Assembly: GCA_028752905.1 (NCBI GenBank)
Contig: JAQNBH010000010.1
Span: forward strand, 12,040,993 to 12,104,992
DNA: 64,000 bases
From: Cladorhizidae sp. MBARI D1340-BT2
Lineage: Eukaryota > Porifera > Demospongiae > Poecilosclerida > Cladorhizidae
Direction: 5' to 3'
This document shows positions 21,833-33,600 of the stretch, in pieces. The translations under genes were made by a program, and so were the position numbers. A model generated the notes under the pieces. The model was given only the letters and a program-made list of their open reading frames with translations. It was not told the DNA's origin and did not search any database. Position 1 is the stretch's first letter; each line of letters begins with the position of its first letter.

Positions 21833-24800
21833 GTTATGCTTGTGTATGCTTGTGTTCAGCCTGTCTGACCAGTTATGCTTGTGTATGCTTGTGTTCAGCC
21901 TGTTGTCTGACCAGCTATGCTTGTGTATGTTTGTGTTCAGCCTGTCTGACCAGTTATGCTTGTGTATGCTTGTGTTCAGCCTGTTGTCTGACCAGTTATG
22001 CTTGTGTATGCTTGTGTTCAGCCTGTTGTATGACCAGTTATGCTTGTGTATGCTTGTGTTCAGCCTGTCTAACCAGTTATGCTGCTTGTGTTCAGCCTGT
22101 CTGACCAGTTATGCTTGTGTATGCTTGTGTTCAGCCTGTCTGACCAGTTATGCTTGTGTATGCTTGTGTTCAGCCTGTTGTCTGACCAGTTATGCTTGTG
22201 TATGTTTGTGTTCAGCCTGTCTGACCAGTTATGCTTGTGTATGTTTGTGTTCAGCCTGTTGTCTGACCAGTTATGCTTGTGTATGCTTGTGTTGAGCCTG
22301 TCTGACCAGTTATGCTTGTGTATGCTTGTGTTGAGCCTGTCTGACCAGTTATGCTTGTGTATGCTTGTGTTGAGCCTGTCTGACCAGTTATGCTTGTGTA
22401 TGCTTGTGTTCAGCCTGTCTGACCAGTTATGCTTGTGTATGCTTGTGTTCAGCCTGTCTGACCAGTTATGCTTGTGTATGCTTGTGTTCAGCCTGTCTGA
22501 CCAGTTATGCTTGTGTATGCTTGTGTTCAGCCTGTTGTCTGACCAGTTATGCTTGTGTATGCTTGTGTTCAGCCTGTCTGACCAGTTATGCTTGTGTATG
22601 CTTGTGTTGAGCCTGTCTGACCAGTTATGCTTGTGTATGCTTGTGTTGAGCCTGTCTGACCAGTTATGCTTGTGTATGCTTGTGTTCAGCCTGTCTGACC
22701 AGTTATGCTTGTGTATGCTTGTGTTGAGCCTGTCTGACCAGTTATGCTTGTGTATGCTTGTGTTCAGCCTGTCTGACCAGTTATGCTTGTGTATGCTTGT
22801 GTTCAGCCTGTCTGACCAGTTATGCTTGTGTATGCTTGTGTTCAGCCTGTCTGACCAGTTATGCTTGTGTATGCTTGTGTTGAGCCTGTCTGACCAGTTA
22901 TGCTTGTGTATGCTTGTGTTGAGCCTGTCTGACCAGTTATGCTTGTGTATGCTTGTGTTCAGCCTGTCTGACCAGTTATGCTTGTGTATGCTTGTGTTGA
23001 GCCTGTCTGACCAGTTATGCTTGTGTATGCTTGTGTTGAGCCTGTCTGACCAGTTATGCTTGTGTATGCTTGTGTTCAGCCTGTCTGACCAGTTATGCTT
23101 GTGTATGCTTGTGTTCAGCAAGTCTGACCAGTTATGCTTGTGTATGCTTGTGTTCAGCCTGTCTGACCAGTTATGCTTGTGTATGCTTGTGTTCAGCCTG
23201 TCTGACCAGTTATGCTTGTGTATGCTTGTGTTTAGCCTGTTGTCTGACCAGTTATGCTTGTGTATGCTTGTGTTTAGCCTGTTGTCTGACCAGTTATGCT
23301 TGTGTATGCTTGTGTTGAGCCTGTCTGACCAGTTATGCTTGTGTATGCTTGTGTTGAGCCTGTCTGACCAGTTATGCTTGTGTATGCTTGTGTTCAGCCT
23401 GTCTGACCAGTTATGCTTGTGTATGCTTGTGTTGAGCCTGTCTGACCAGTTATGCTTGTGTATGCTTGTGTTGAGCCTGTCTGACCAGTTATGCTTGTGT
23501 ATGCTTGTGTTCAGCAAGTCTGACCAGTTATGCTTGTGTATGCTTGTGTTCAGCCTGTCTGACCAGTTATGCTTGTGTATGCTTGTGTTCAGCAAGTCTG
23601 ACCAGTTATGCTTGTGTATGCTTGTGTTCAGCCTGTCTGACCAGTTATGCTTGTGTATGCTTGTGTTGAGCCTGTCTGACCAGTTATGCTTGTGTATGCT
23701 TGTGTTCAGCCTGTCTGACCAGTTATGCTTGTGTATGCTTGTGTTGAGCCTGTCTGACCAGTTATGCTTGTGTATGCTTGTGTTGAGCCTGTCTGACCAG
23801 TTATGCTTGTGTATGCTTGTGTTCAGCCTGTCTGACCAGTTATGCTTGTGTATGCTTGTGTTCAGCCTGTCTGACCAGTTATGCTTGTGTATGCTTGTGT
23901 TCAGCAAGTCTGACCAGTTATGCTTGTGTATGCTTGTGTTCAGCCTGTCTGACCAGTTATGCTTGTGTATGCTTGTGTTCAGCCTGTCTGACCAGTTATG
24001 CTTGTGTATGCTTGTGTTTAGCCTGTTGTCTGACCAGTTATGCTTGTGTATGCTTGTGTTGAGCCTGTCTGACCAGTTATGCTTGTGTATGCTTGTGTTG
24101 AGCCTGTCTGACCAGTTATGCTTGTGTATGCTTGTGTTCAGCCTGTCTGACCAGTTATGCTTGTGTATGCTTGTGTTCAGCCTGTCTGACCAGTTATGCT
24201 TGTGTATGCTTGTGTTGAGCCTGTCTGACCAGTTATGCTTGTGTATGCTTGTGTTCAGCCTGTCTGACCAGTTATGCTTGTGTATGCTTGTGTTGAGCCT
24301 GTCTGACCAGTTATGCTTGTGTATGCTTGTGTTGAGCCTGTCTGACCAGTTATGCTTGTGTATGCTTGTGTTCAGCCTGTCTGACCAGTTATGCTTGTGT
24401 ATGCTTGTGTTCAGCAAGTCTGACCAGTTATGCTTGTGTATGCTTGTGTTCAGCCTGTCTGACCAGTTATGCTTGTGTATGCTTGTGTTCAGCCTGTCTG
24501 ACCAGTTATGCTTGTGTATGCTTGTGTTTAGCCTGTTGTCTGACCAGTTATGCTTGTGTATGCTTGTGTTGAGCCTGTCTGACCAGTTATGCTTGTGTAT
24601 GCTTGTGTTGAGCCTGTCTGACCAGTTATGCTTGTGTATGCTTGTGTTCAGCCTGTCTGACCAGTTATGCTTGTGTATGCTTGTGTTGAGCCTGTCTGAC
24701 CAGTTATGCTTGTGTATGCTTGTGTTCAGCCTGTCTGACCAGTTATGCTTGTGTATGCTTGTGTTCAGCAAGTCTGACCAGTTATGCTTGTGTATGCTTG

Positions 24801-24965
24801 TGTTCAGCCTGTCTGACCAGTTATGCTTGTGTATGCTTGTGTTCAGCAAGTCTGACCAGTTATGCTTGTGTATGCTTGTGTTCAGCCTGTCTGACCAGTT
24901 ATGCTTGTGTATGCTTGTGTTCAGCCTGTCTGACCAGTTATGCTTGTGTATGCTTGTGTTCTGAC
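21833..24965. repeat. Minisatellite, 39-bp unit
   Basis: About 80 copies of ctgaccagttatgcttgtgt, atgcttgtgt, tcagcctgt. Variants are tgagcctgt, tcagcaagt and a 3-bp-longer cctgttgt form. Blocks of variants recur in the same order, showing multi-unit duplication. The unit length (39 or 42) is divisible by three and carries no stops, which leaves open frames of about 960 codons on the plus strand and more on the minus strand. Neither has a non-repeat domain that would support a real gene. Confidence 0.97.
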
Positions 24966-25023
24966 ACAAACATTCAATCAGAGCTGCTCCAGGTGGAGAA
25001 GCTAACACTGTGGTCCTGATGGC

Positions 25024-25580
25024 TGGCTGCACCATCTCCAGACTGAGGCAGAGTGTGGACTGCACCATCTCCAGACTGGGGCATAGTGTGGACTGCACCA
25101 TCTCCAGACTGAGGCAGAGTGTGGACTGCACCATCTCCAGACTGAGGTAGAGTGTGGACTGCACCATCTCCAGACTGGGGCAGAGTGTGGACTGCACCAT
25201 CTCCAGACTGAGGTAGAGTGTGGACTGCACCATCTCCAGACTGGGGCAGAGTGTGGACTGCACCATCTCCAGACTGAGGTAGAGTGTGGACTGCACCATC
25301 TCCAGACTGAGGCAGAGTGTGGACTGCACCATCTCCAGACTGAGGCAGAGTGTGGACTGCACCATCTCCAGACTGAGGTAGAGTGTGGACTGCACCATCT
25401 CCAGACTGGGGCAGAGTGTGGACTGCACCATCTCCAGACTGAGGTAGAGTGTGGACTGCACCATCTCCAGACTGGGGCAGAGTGTGGACTGCACCATCTC
25501 CAGACTGAGGTAGAGTGTGGACTGCACCATCTCCAGACTGGGGCAGAGTGTGGACTGCACCATCTCCAGACTGAGGTAGA
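25024..25580. repeat. Minisatellite, 33-bp unit
   Basis: About 17 copies of gactgcaccatctccagact, gaggtagagtgtg, alternating with ggggcagagtgtg versions. One degenerate unit recurs inverted at about 25650-25682 (gtgcagtccacactctgccc). Confidence 0.95.
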
Positions 25581-25689
25581 GAAGGCCTCCCAGGAGAAGA
25601 GAACGTAGAGGTGAAAGAGGAACGTCCCAGGGTCCTACCGAGAGCATTATAATGGTGCAGTCCACACTCTGCCCCAGTCTGTCGTTAGA

Positions 25690-25870
25690 ACTAATTTGTA
25701 CTAATGTGGCCACTGCCATGCTACTAGTCATTTGCTGACCATCTGCAGCAGAATGAATGACGGGCAGGTTCACAATATGATGAGTGGCAATTCGTTCCAT
25801 TGCCTTGTTCACAATATTGCATGGAGTCCGTTTAATCTGCTGTGTTTGACCACGAAATATTTATACAGCT
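25690..25870 (-). other. Non-repeat minus-strand ORF segment, weak transposase-like motif
   Basis: Upstream of the 33-bp array the minus strand has about 60 complex codons, including RTPCNIVNKAMERIATHH followed by IVNLPVIHSAADGQQM. The SADGQ context resembles the catalytic-Asp region of Tn3-family DDE transposases (usually SSDGQ), but the similarity stops immediately after. It may be a coincidence or a scrap of an inserted element. Confidence 0.18.
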
Positions 25871-26517
25871 GGTAATACAGCTGGTAATAGCTAGCTAGTT
25901 ACAAGGACAACCAGGTATTTACAGTGTATAGCTGGTAATAGCTAGCTAGTTGCCAGGACAACCAGGTATTTACAGTATATAGCTGGTAATAGCTAAGCTA
26001 GTTGCCAGGGACAACCAGGTATTTACAGTATATAGCTGGTAATAGCTAAGCTAGTTGCCAGGGACAACCAGGTATTTACAGTATATAGCTGGTAGTGACC
26101 TGAAGAGCCACTTCTTCCCAGGTATTTATATAGCTGGTAATAGCTAGCTAGTTACCTGGACAGCAACTTCCTCCCAGGTATTTATATAGCTGGTAATAGC
26201 TAGCTAGTGACCTGACAGTCACTTCCTCCCAGGTATTTATATAGCTGGTAATAGCTAGCTAGTGACCTGGACAGCCACTTCCTCCCAGGTATTTATATAG
26301 GCTAGCTAGTGACCTGGACAACCACTTCCTCCCAGGTATTTATATAGCTGGTAATAGCTAGCTAGTGACCTGGACAACCACTTCCTCCCAGGTATTTATA
26401 TAGCTGGTAATTGTAGCTAGTGACCTGGACAACCACTTCCTCCCAGGTATTTATATAGCTGGTAATTGTAGCTAGTGACCTGGACAGCCACTTCCTACCA
26501 GGTATTTATATAGCTGG
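25855..26517. repeat. Minisatellite, ~54-56-bp unit
   Basis: About 12 copies. The left units read caggtatttacagtatatag, ctggtaatagctaagctagt, tgccagggacaac. The right units read tatttatatagctggtaata, gctagctagtgacctggaca, gccacttcctcccagg. Two sub-families occur side by side. One more partial unit lies to the right of the MITE at 26712. Confidence 0.92.
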
Positions 26518-26711
26518 CAGGGGTGTATTTAGGGGGGGGCGGGGGGGGGGGGGGGCATTCGCCCCCCCTTGTATCATTCTCGCCCCCCCCCTTGAAATTA
26601 GACACCACCCTTATACATTACATACACCATCATTGTATCATTCTCGCCCCCCCTTATTTTTCCATATCTCAAGTTCGCCCCCCCTTGGCAAAATTTCTGT
26701 ATACAACCCTG
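26518..26711. mobile_element. hAT-like MITE inside the minisatellite
   Basis: Begins CAGGGGTGTATTTAGGGGGG and ends CCCCCCTTGGC ... TGTATACAACCCTG. The termini are imperfect inverted repeats (CAGGGGTGTATTTA versus CAGGGTTGTATACA). It is flanked by agctgg on both sides (26512-26517 and 26712-26717), part of the interrupted repeat unit. It is 194 bp long, rich in G/C runs and non-coding. A similar terminus (atatgcaaccctg) closes the hAT remnant at 40735. Confidence 0.72.
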
Positions 26712-26723
26712 AGCTGGTAATAG

Positions 26724-27620
26724 CTAGCCACTCTTGTATTCCTAATAGTGGTATAGGGCGGAATAAGAGTATAGGGTGGAAAATTCCTAAAAATCGAATA
26801 AGAGTATAGACCCGAATAAGAGTATAGGATGTTTACTTCCGTGTAAAAATCACAGAAAATGCTCAGAAAGACAGTGAAAACCATGAAAAATGATCAAGCT
26901 ATTATTAGATCATTGCATCACAAGATTGTTGCTGGAGTATATCATTATTTGTGAGGTCCCTTGTGGTTCTGGAGGCACACAGCACAATTTAAACGTTCAA
27001 TGGCAGCCCTACATGTTTTTATATTTAGTATAATTATTTTTTTGTATCATCTTATAAGATTTAACGTACATATTGATAAACAAGTTATCTGTTATTCATT
27101 TCCAGCCTATACAGAATGGCTTGTCTGAAGCCTGAGGGTGGATCAAGAGATGTGTTTACTACAGATATGTGTATTCAAGGGAAGTCTGCAATATCGGAAA
27201 AATCATAGGACAACCTGGAGCCTTTATCTTGGTTCAGCAAGCTTCGACACAATGTCTTCTTCTAGAACATGTATATAGCATCGACTGCACAATATATTCC
27301 TCCCCGGCTTGGGGTGAAGTATCGAATGGCCAGAGGATCAATGCGAACCACACATGCAGGGAGTTGGTTTTGTCCACCTCTCACCAACACATACATTCCA
27401 ACTTTCATGGGGTTGATCTGAACATCATCTGCACATGTTGCCTCAGGCTGCTGCTGGGCAGGGCTTTCAACAATTGTAAAATGCAATTAGCTAGACCAAA
27501 GGCTGAAACCTCAATAAAAATTTCCATTAGTTATCTAGTCAAGATCTACAAAATGATAGCCTTATAAGACCTGAATAAAGTAGTACAGGATGGGGAAAAC
27601 CCAAGGCTGAAGGTTAGAGT
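26724..27620. other. Intergenic with unassigned minus-strand ORF
   Basis: Short repeats of gaataagagtatag occur at about 26760-26830. At 27262-27486 the minus strand has 74 complex codons (KVGMYVLVRGGQNQLPACVV and IRYFTPSRGGIY), resembling a small chromatin/Tudor-type barrel as found at the C-terminus of some transposases. No splice borders or partner exons were defined. Confidence 0.25.
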
Positions 27621-30600
27621 AGTGGGGCAGAACACAGGAAGTGTGTAGATTGGGAGAAGCAGGTCTCATTGTCCAACTAGTGGAGAACACAGGGAATGTG
27701 AAGATTGGGAGAAGCAGGTCTCACTGTCCAACTAGTGGGGCAGAACACAGGGAATGTGAAGATTGGGAGAAGCAGGTCTCACTGTCCAACTAGTGGGGCA
27801 GAACACAGGGAATGTGAAGATTGGGAGAAGCAGGTCTCACTGTCCAACTAGTGGGGCAGAACACAGGGAATGTGAAGATTGAGAGAAGCAGGTCTCACTG
27901 TCCAACTAGTGGGGCAGAACACAGGGAATGTGAAGATTGGGAGAAGCAGGTCTCACTGTCCAACTAGTGGGGCAGAACACAGAAAATGTGAAGATTGGGA
28001 GAAGCAGGTCTCACTGTCCAACTAGTGGGGCAGAACACAGGGAATGTGAAGATTGAGAGAAGCAGGTCTCACTGTCCAACTAGTGGGGCAGAACACAGGG
28101 AATGTGAAGATTGAGAGAAGCAGGTCTCACTGTCCAACTAGTGGGGCAGAACACAGGGAGTGTGAAGATTGGGAGAAGCAGGTCTCACTGTCCAACTAGT
28201 GGGGCAGAACACAGGGAATGTGAAGATTGGGAGAAGCAGGTCTCACTGTCCAACTAGTGGGGCAGAACACAGGGAATGTGAAGATTGGGAGAAGCAGGTC
28301 TCACTGTCCAACTAGTGGGGCAGAACACAGGGAATGTGAAGATTGGGAGAAGCAGGTCTCATTGTCCAACTAGTGGAGCAGAACACAGGGAATGTGAAGA
28401 TTGGGAGAAGCAGGTCTCACTGTCCAACTAGTGGGGCAGAACACAGGGAATGTGAAGATTGGGAGATGCAGGTCTCATTGTCCAACTAGTGGGGCAGAAC
28501 ACAGGGAATGTGAAGATTGGGAGAAGCAGGTCTCACTGTCCAACTAGTGGGGCAGAACTCAGGGAATGTGAAGATTGGGAGAAGCAGGTCTCACTGTCCA
28601 ACTAGTGGGGCAGAACACAGGGAATGTGAAGATTGGGAGAAGCAGGTCAACTAGTGGGGCAGAACACAGGGAATGTGAAGATTGGGAGAAGCAGGTCTCA
28701 CTGTCCAACTAGTGGGGCAGAACACAGGGAATGTGAAGATTGGGAGAAGCAGGTCTCACTGTCCAACTAGTGGGGCAGAACACAGGGAATGTGAAGATTG
28801 GGAGAAGCAGGTCTCACTGTCCAACTAGTGGGGCAGAACACAGGGAATGTGAAGATTGGGAGAAGCAGGTCTCACTGTCCAACTAGTGGGGCAGAACACA
28901 GGGAATGTGAAGATTGGGAGAAGCAGGTCTCACTGTCCAACTAGTGGGGCAGAACACAGGGAATGTGAAGATTGGGAGAAGCAGGTCCCACTGTCCAACT
29001 AGTGGGGCAGAACACAGGGAATGTGAAGATTGGGAGAAGCAGGTCTCACTGTCCAACTAGTGGGGCAGAACACAGGGAATGTGTAGATTGGGAGAAGCAG
29101 GTCTCACTGTCCAACTAGTGGAGCAGAACACAGGGAATGTGAAGATTGGGAGAAGCAGGTCTCACTGTCCAACTAGTGGAGCAGAACACAGGGAATGTGA
29201 AGATTGGGAGAAGCAGGTCTCACTGTCCAACTAGTGGGGCAGAACACAGGGAATGTGAAGATTGGGAGAAGCAGGTCTCACTGTCCAACTAGTGGGGCAG
29301 AACACAGGGAATGTGAAGATTGGGAGAAGCAGGTCTCACTGTCCAACTAGTGGGGCAGAACACAGGGAATGTGAAGATTGGGAGAAGCAGGTCTCACTGT
29401 CCAACTAGTGGGGCAGAACTCAGGGAATGTGAAGATTGGGAGAAGCAGGTCTCACTGTCCAACTAGTGGGGCAGAACTCAGGGAATGTGAAGATTGGGAG
29501 AAGCAGGTCTCACTGTCCAACTAGTGGGGCAGAACACAGGGAATGTGAAGATTGGGAGAAGCAGGTCTCACTGTCCAACTAGTGGGGCAGAACACAGGGA
29601 ATGTGAAGATTGGGAGAAGCAGGTCTCACTGTCCAACTAGTGGGGCAGAACACAGGGAATGTGAAGATTGGGAGAAGCAGGTCTCACTGTCCAACTAGTG
29701 GGGCAGAACACAGGGAATGTGAAGATTGGGAGAAGCAGGTCTCACTGTCTAACTAGTGGGGCAGAACACAGGGAGTGTGAAGATTGGGAGAAGCAGGTCT
29801 CACTGTCCAACTAGTGGAGCAGAACACAGGGAATGTGAAGATTGGGAGAAGCAGGTCTCACTGTCCAACTAGTGGGGCAGAACACAGGGAATGTGAAGAT
29901 TGGGAGAAGCAGGTCTCACTGTCCAACTAGTGGGGCAGAACACAGGGAATGTGAAGATTGGGAGAAGGAGGTCTCACTGTCCAACTAGTGGGGCAGAACA
30001 CAGGGAATGTGAAGATTGGGAGAAGCAGGTCTCACTGTCCAACTAGTGGGGCAGAACACAGGGAATGTGAAGATTGGGAGAAGCAGGTCTCACTGTCCAA
30101 CTAGTGGGGCAGAACACAGGGAATGTGAAGATTGGGAGAAGCAGGTCTCACTGTCCAACTAGTGGGGCAGAACACAGGGAATGTGAAGATTGAGAGAAGC
30201 AGGTCCCACTGTCCAACTAGTGGGGCAGAACACAGGGAGTGTGAAGATTGAGAGAAGCAGGTCCCACTGTCCAACTAGTGGGGCAGAACACAGGGAATGT
30301 GAAGATTGGGAGAAGCAGGTCTCACTGTCCAACTAGTGGGGCAGAACACAGGGAATGTGAAGATTGGGAGAAGCAGGTCTCACTGTCCAACTAGTGGGGC
30401 AGAACACAGGGAATGTGAAGATTGGGAGAAGCAGGTCTCACTGTCCAACTAGTGGGGCAGAACACAGGGAATGTGAAGATTGGGAGAAGGAGGTCTCACT
30501 GTCCAACTAGTGGGGCAGAACACAGGGAATGTGAAGATTGGGAGAAGCAGGTCTCACTGTCCAACTAGTGGGGCAGAACACAGGGAATGTGAAGATTGGG

Positions 30601-33600
30601 AGAAGCAGGTCTCACTGTCCAACTAGTGGGGCAGAACACAGGGAATGTGAAGATTGGGAGAAGCAGGTCTCACTGTCCAACTAGTGGGGCAGAACACAGG
30701 GAATGTGAAGATTGGGAGAAGCAGGTCTCACTGTCCAACTAGTGGGGCAGAACACAGGGAATGTGAAGATTGGGAGAAGCAGGTCTCACTGTCCAACTAG
30801 TGGGGCAGAACACAGGGAATGTGAAGATTGGGAGAAGCAGGTCTCACTGTCCAACTAGTGGGGCAGAACACAGGGAATGTGAAGATTGGGAGAAGCAGGT
30901 CTCACTGTCCAACTAGTGGGGCAGAACACAGGGAATGTGAAGATTGGGAGAAGCAGGTCTCACTGTCCAACTAGTGGGGCAGAACACAGGGAATGTGAAG
31001 ATTGGGAGAAGCAGGTCTCACTGTCCAACTAGTGGGGCAGAACACAGGGAATGTGAAGATTGGGAGAAGCAGGTCTCACTGTCCAACTAGTGGGGCAGAA
31101 CACAGGGAATGTGAAGATTGGGAGAAGCAGGTCTCACTGTCCAACTAGTGGGGCAGAACACAGGGAATGTGAAGATTGAGAGAAGGAGGTCTCACTGTCC
31201 AACTAGTGGAGAACACAGGGAATGTGAAGATTGGGAGAAGCAGGTCTCACTGTCCAACTAGTGGGGCAGAACACAGGGAATGTGAAGATTGGGAGAAGCA
31301 GGTCTCACTGTCCAACTAGTGGGGCAGAACTCAGGGAATGTGAAGATTGGGAGAAGCAGGTCTCACTGTCCAACTAGTGGAGCAGAACACAGGGAATGTG
31401 AAGATTGGGAGAAGCAGGTCTCACTGTCCAACTAGTGGGGCAGAACTCAGGGAATGTGAAGATTGGGAGAAGCAGGTCTCACTGTCCAACTAGTGGAGCA
31501 GAACACAGGGAATGTGAAGATTGGGAGAAGCAGGTCTCACTGTCCAACTAGTGGGGCAGAACACAGGGAATGTGAAGATTGGGAGAAGCAGGTCTCACTG
31601 TCCAACTAGTGGGGCAGAACACAGGGAATGTGAAGATTGGGAGAAGGAGGTCTCACTGTCCAACTAGTGGGGCAGAACACAGGGAATGTGAAGATTGGGA
31701 GAAGCAGGTCTCACTGTCCAACTAGTGGGGCAGAACACAGGGAATGTGAAGATTGGGAGAAGCAGGTCTCACTGTCCAACTAGTGGGGCAGAACACAGGG
31801 AATGTGAAGATTGGGAGAAGCAGGTCTCATTGTCCAACTAGTGGGGCAGAACACAGGGAATGTGAAGATTGAGAGAAGCAGGTCCCACTGTCCAACTAGT
31901 GGGGCAGAACACAGGGAGTGTGAAGATTGAGAGAAGCAGGTCCCACTGTCCAACTAGTGGGGCAGAACACAGGGAATGTGAAGATTGGGAGAAGCAGGTC
32001 TCACTGTCCAACTAGTGGGGCAGAACACAGGGAATGTGAAGATTGGGAGAAGCAGGTCTCACTGTCCAACTAGTGGGGCAGAACACAGGGAATGTGAAGA
32101 TTGGGAGAAGCAGGTCTCACTGTCCAACTAGTGGGGCAGAACACAGGGAATGTGAAGATTGGGAGAAGCAGGTCTCACTGTCCAACTAGTGGGGCAGAAC
32201 ACAGGGAATATGAAGATTGGGAGAAGGAGGTCTCACTGTCCAACTAGTGGGGCAGAACACAGGGAATGTGAAGATTGGGAGAAGCAGGTCTCACTGTCCA
32301 ACTAGTGGGGCAGAACACAGGGAATGTGAAGATTGGGAGAAGCAGGTCTCACTGTCCAACTAGTGGGGCAGAACACAGGGAATGTGAAGATTGGGAGAAG
32401 CAGGTCTCACTGTCCAACTAGTGGGGCAGAACACAGGGAATGTGAAGATTGGGAGAAGCAGGTCTCACTGTCCAACTAGTGGGGCAGAACACAGGGAATG
32501 TGAAGATTGGGAGAAGCAGGTCTCACTGTCCAACTAGTGGGGCAGAACACAGGGAATGTGAAGATTGGGAGAAGCAGGTCTCACTGTCCAACTAGTGGAG
32601 CAGAACACAGGGAATGTGAAGATTGGGAGAAGCAGGTCTCACTGTCCAACTAGTGGGGCAGAACACAGGGAATGTGAAGATTGGGAGAAGCAGGTCTCAC
32701 TGTCCAACTAGTGGGGCAGAACACAGGGAATGTGAAGATTGAGAGAAGCAGGTCTCACTGTCCAACTAGTGGGGCAGAACACAGGGAATGTGAAGATTGG
32801 GAGAAGCAGGTCTCACTGTCCAACTAGTGGGGCAGAACACAGGGAATGTGAAGATTGGGAGAAGCAGGTCTCACTGTCCAACTAGTGGGGCAGAACTCAG
32901 GGAATGTGAAGATTGGGAGAAGCAGGTCTCACTGTCCAACTAGTGGGGCAGAACACAGGGAATGTGAAGATTGGGAGAAGCAGGTCTCACTGTCCAACTA
33001 GTGGGGCAGAACACAGGGAATGTGAAGATTGGGAGAAGCAGGTCTCACTGTCCAACTAGTGGGGCAGAACACAGGGAATGTGAAGATTGGGAGAAGCAGG
33101 TCTCACTGTCCAACTAGTGGGGCAGAACACAGGGAATGTGAAGATTGAGAGAAGGAGGTCTCACTGTCCAACTAGTGGAGAACACAGGGAATGTGAAGAT
33201 TGGGAGAAGCAGGTCTCACTGTCCAACTAGTGGGGCAGAACACAGGGAATGTGAAGATTGGGAGAAGCAGGTCTCACTGTCCAACTAGTGGGGCAGAACA
33301 CAGGGAATGTGAAGATTGGGAGAAGCAGGTCTCACTGTCCAACTAGTGGGGCAGAACACAGGGAATGTGAAGATTGAGAGAAGCAGGTCTCACTGTCCAA
33401 CTAGTGGGGCAGAACACAGGGAATGTGAAGATTGGGAGAAGCAGGTCTCACTGTCCAACTAGTGGGGCAGAACACAGGGAATGTGAAGATTGGGAGAAGC
33501 AGGTCTCACTGTCCAACTAGTGGGGCAGAACTCAGGGAATGTGAAGATTGGGAGAAGCAGGTCTCACTGTCCAACTAGTGGGGCAGAACACAGGGAATGT

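Noticed and set aside
22079..24964. Plus-strand open frame of 961 codons (SDQLCLCMLVFSL repeats)
   Set aside because: It consists only of the 39-bp minisatellite translated in one frame. Other frames and the opposite strand are equally open, and there is no unique domain or gene context.
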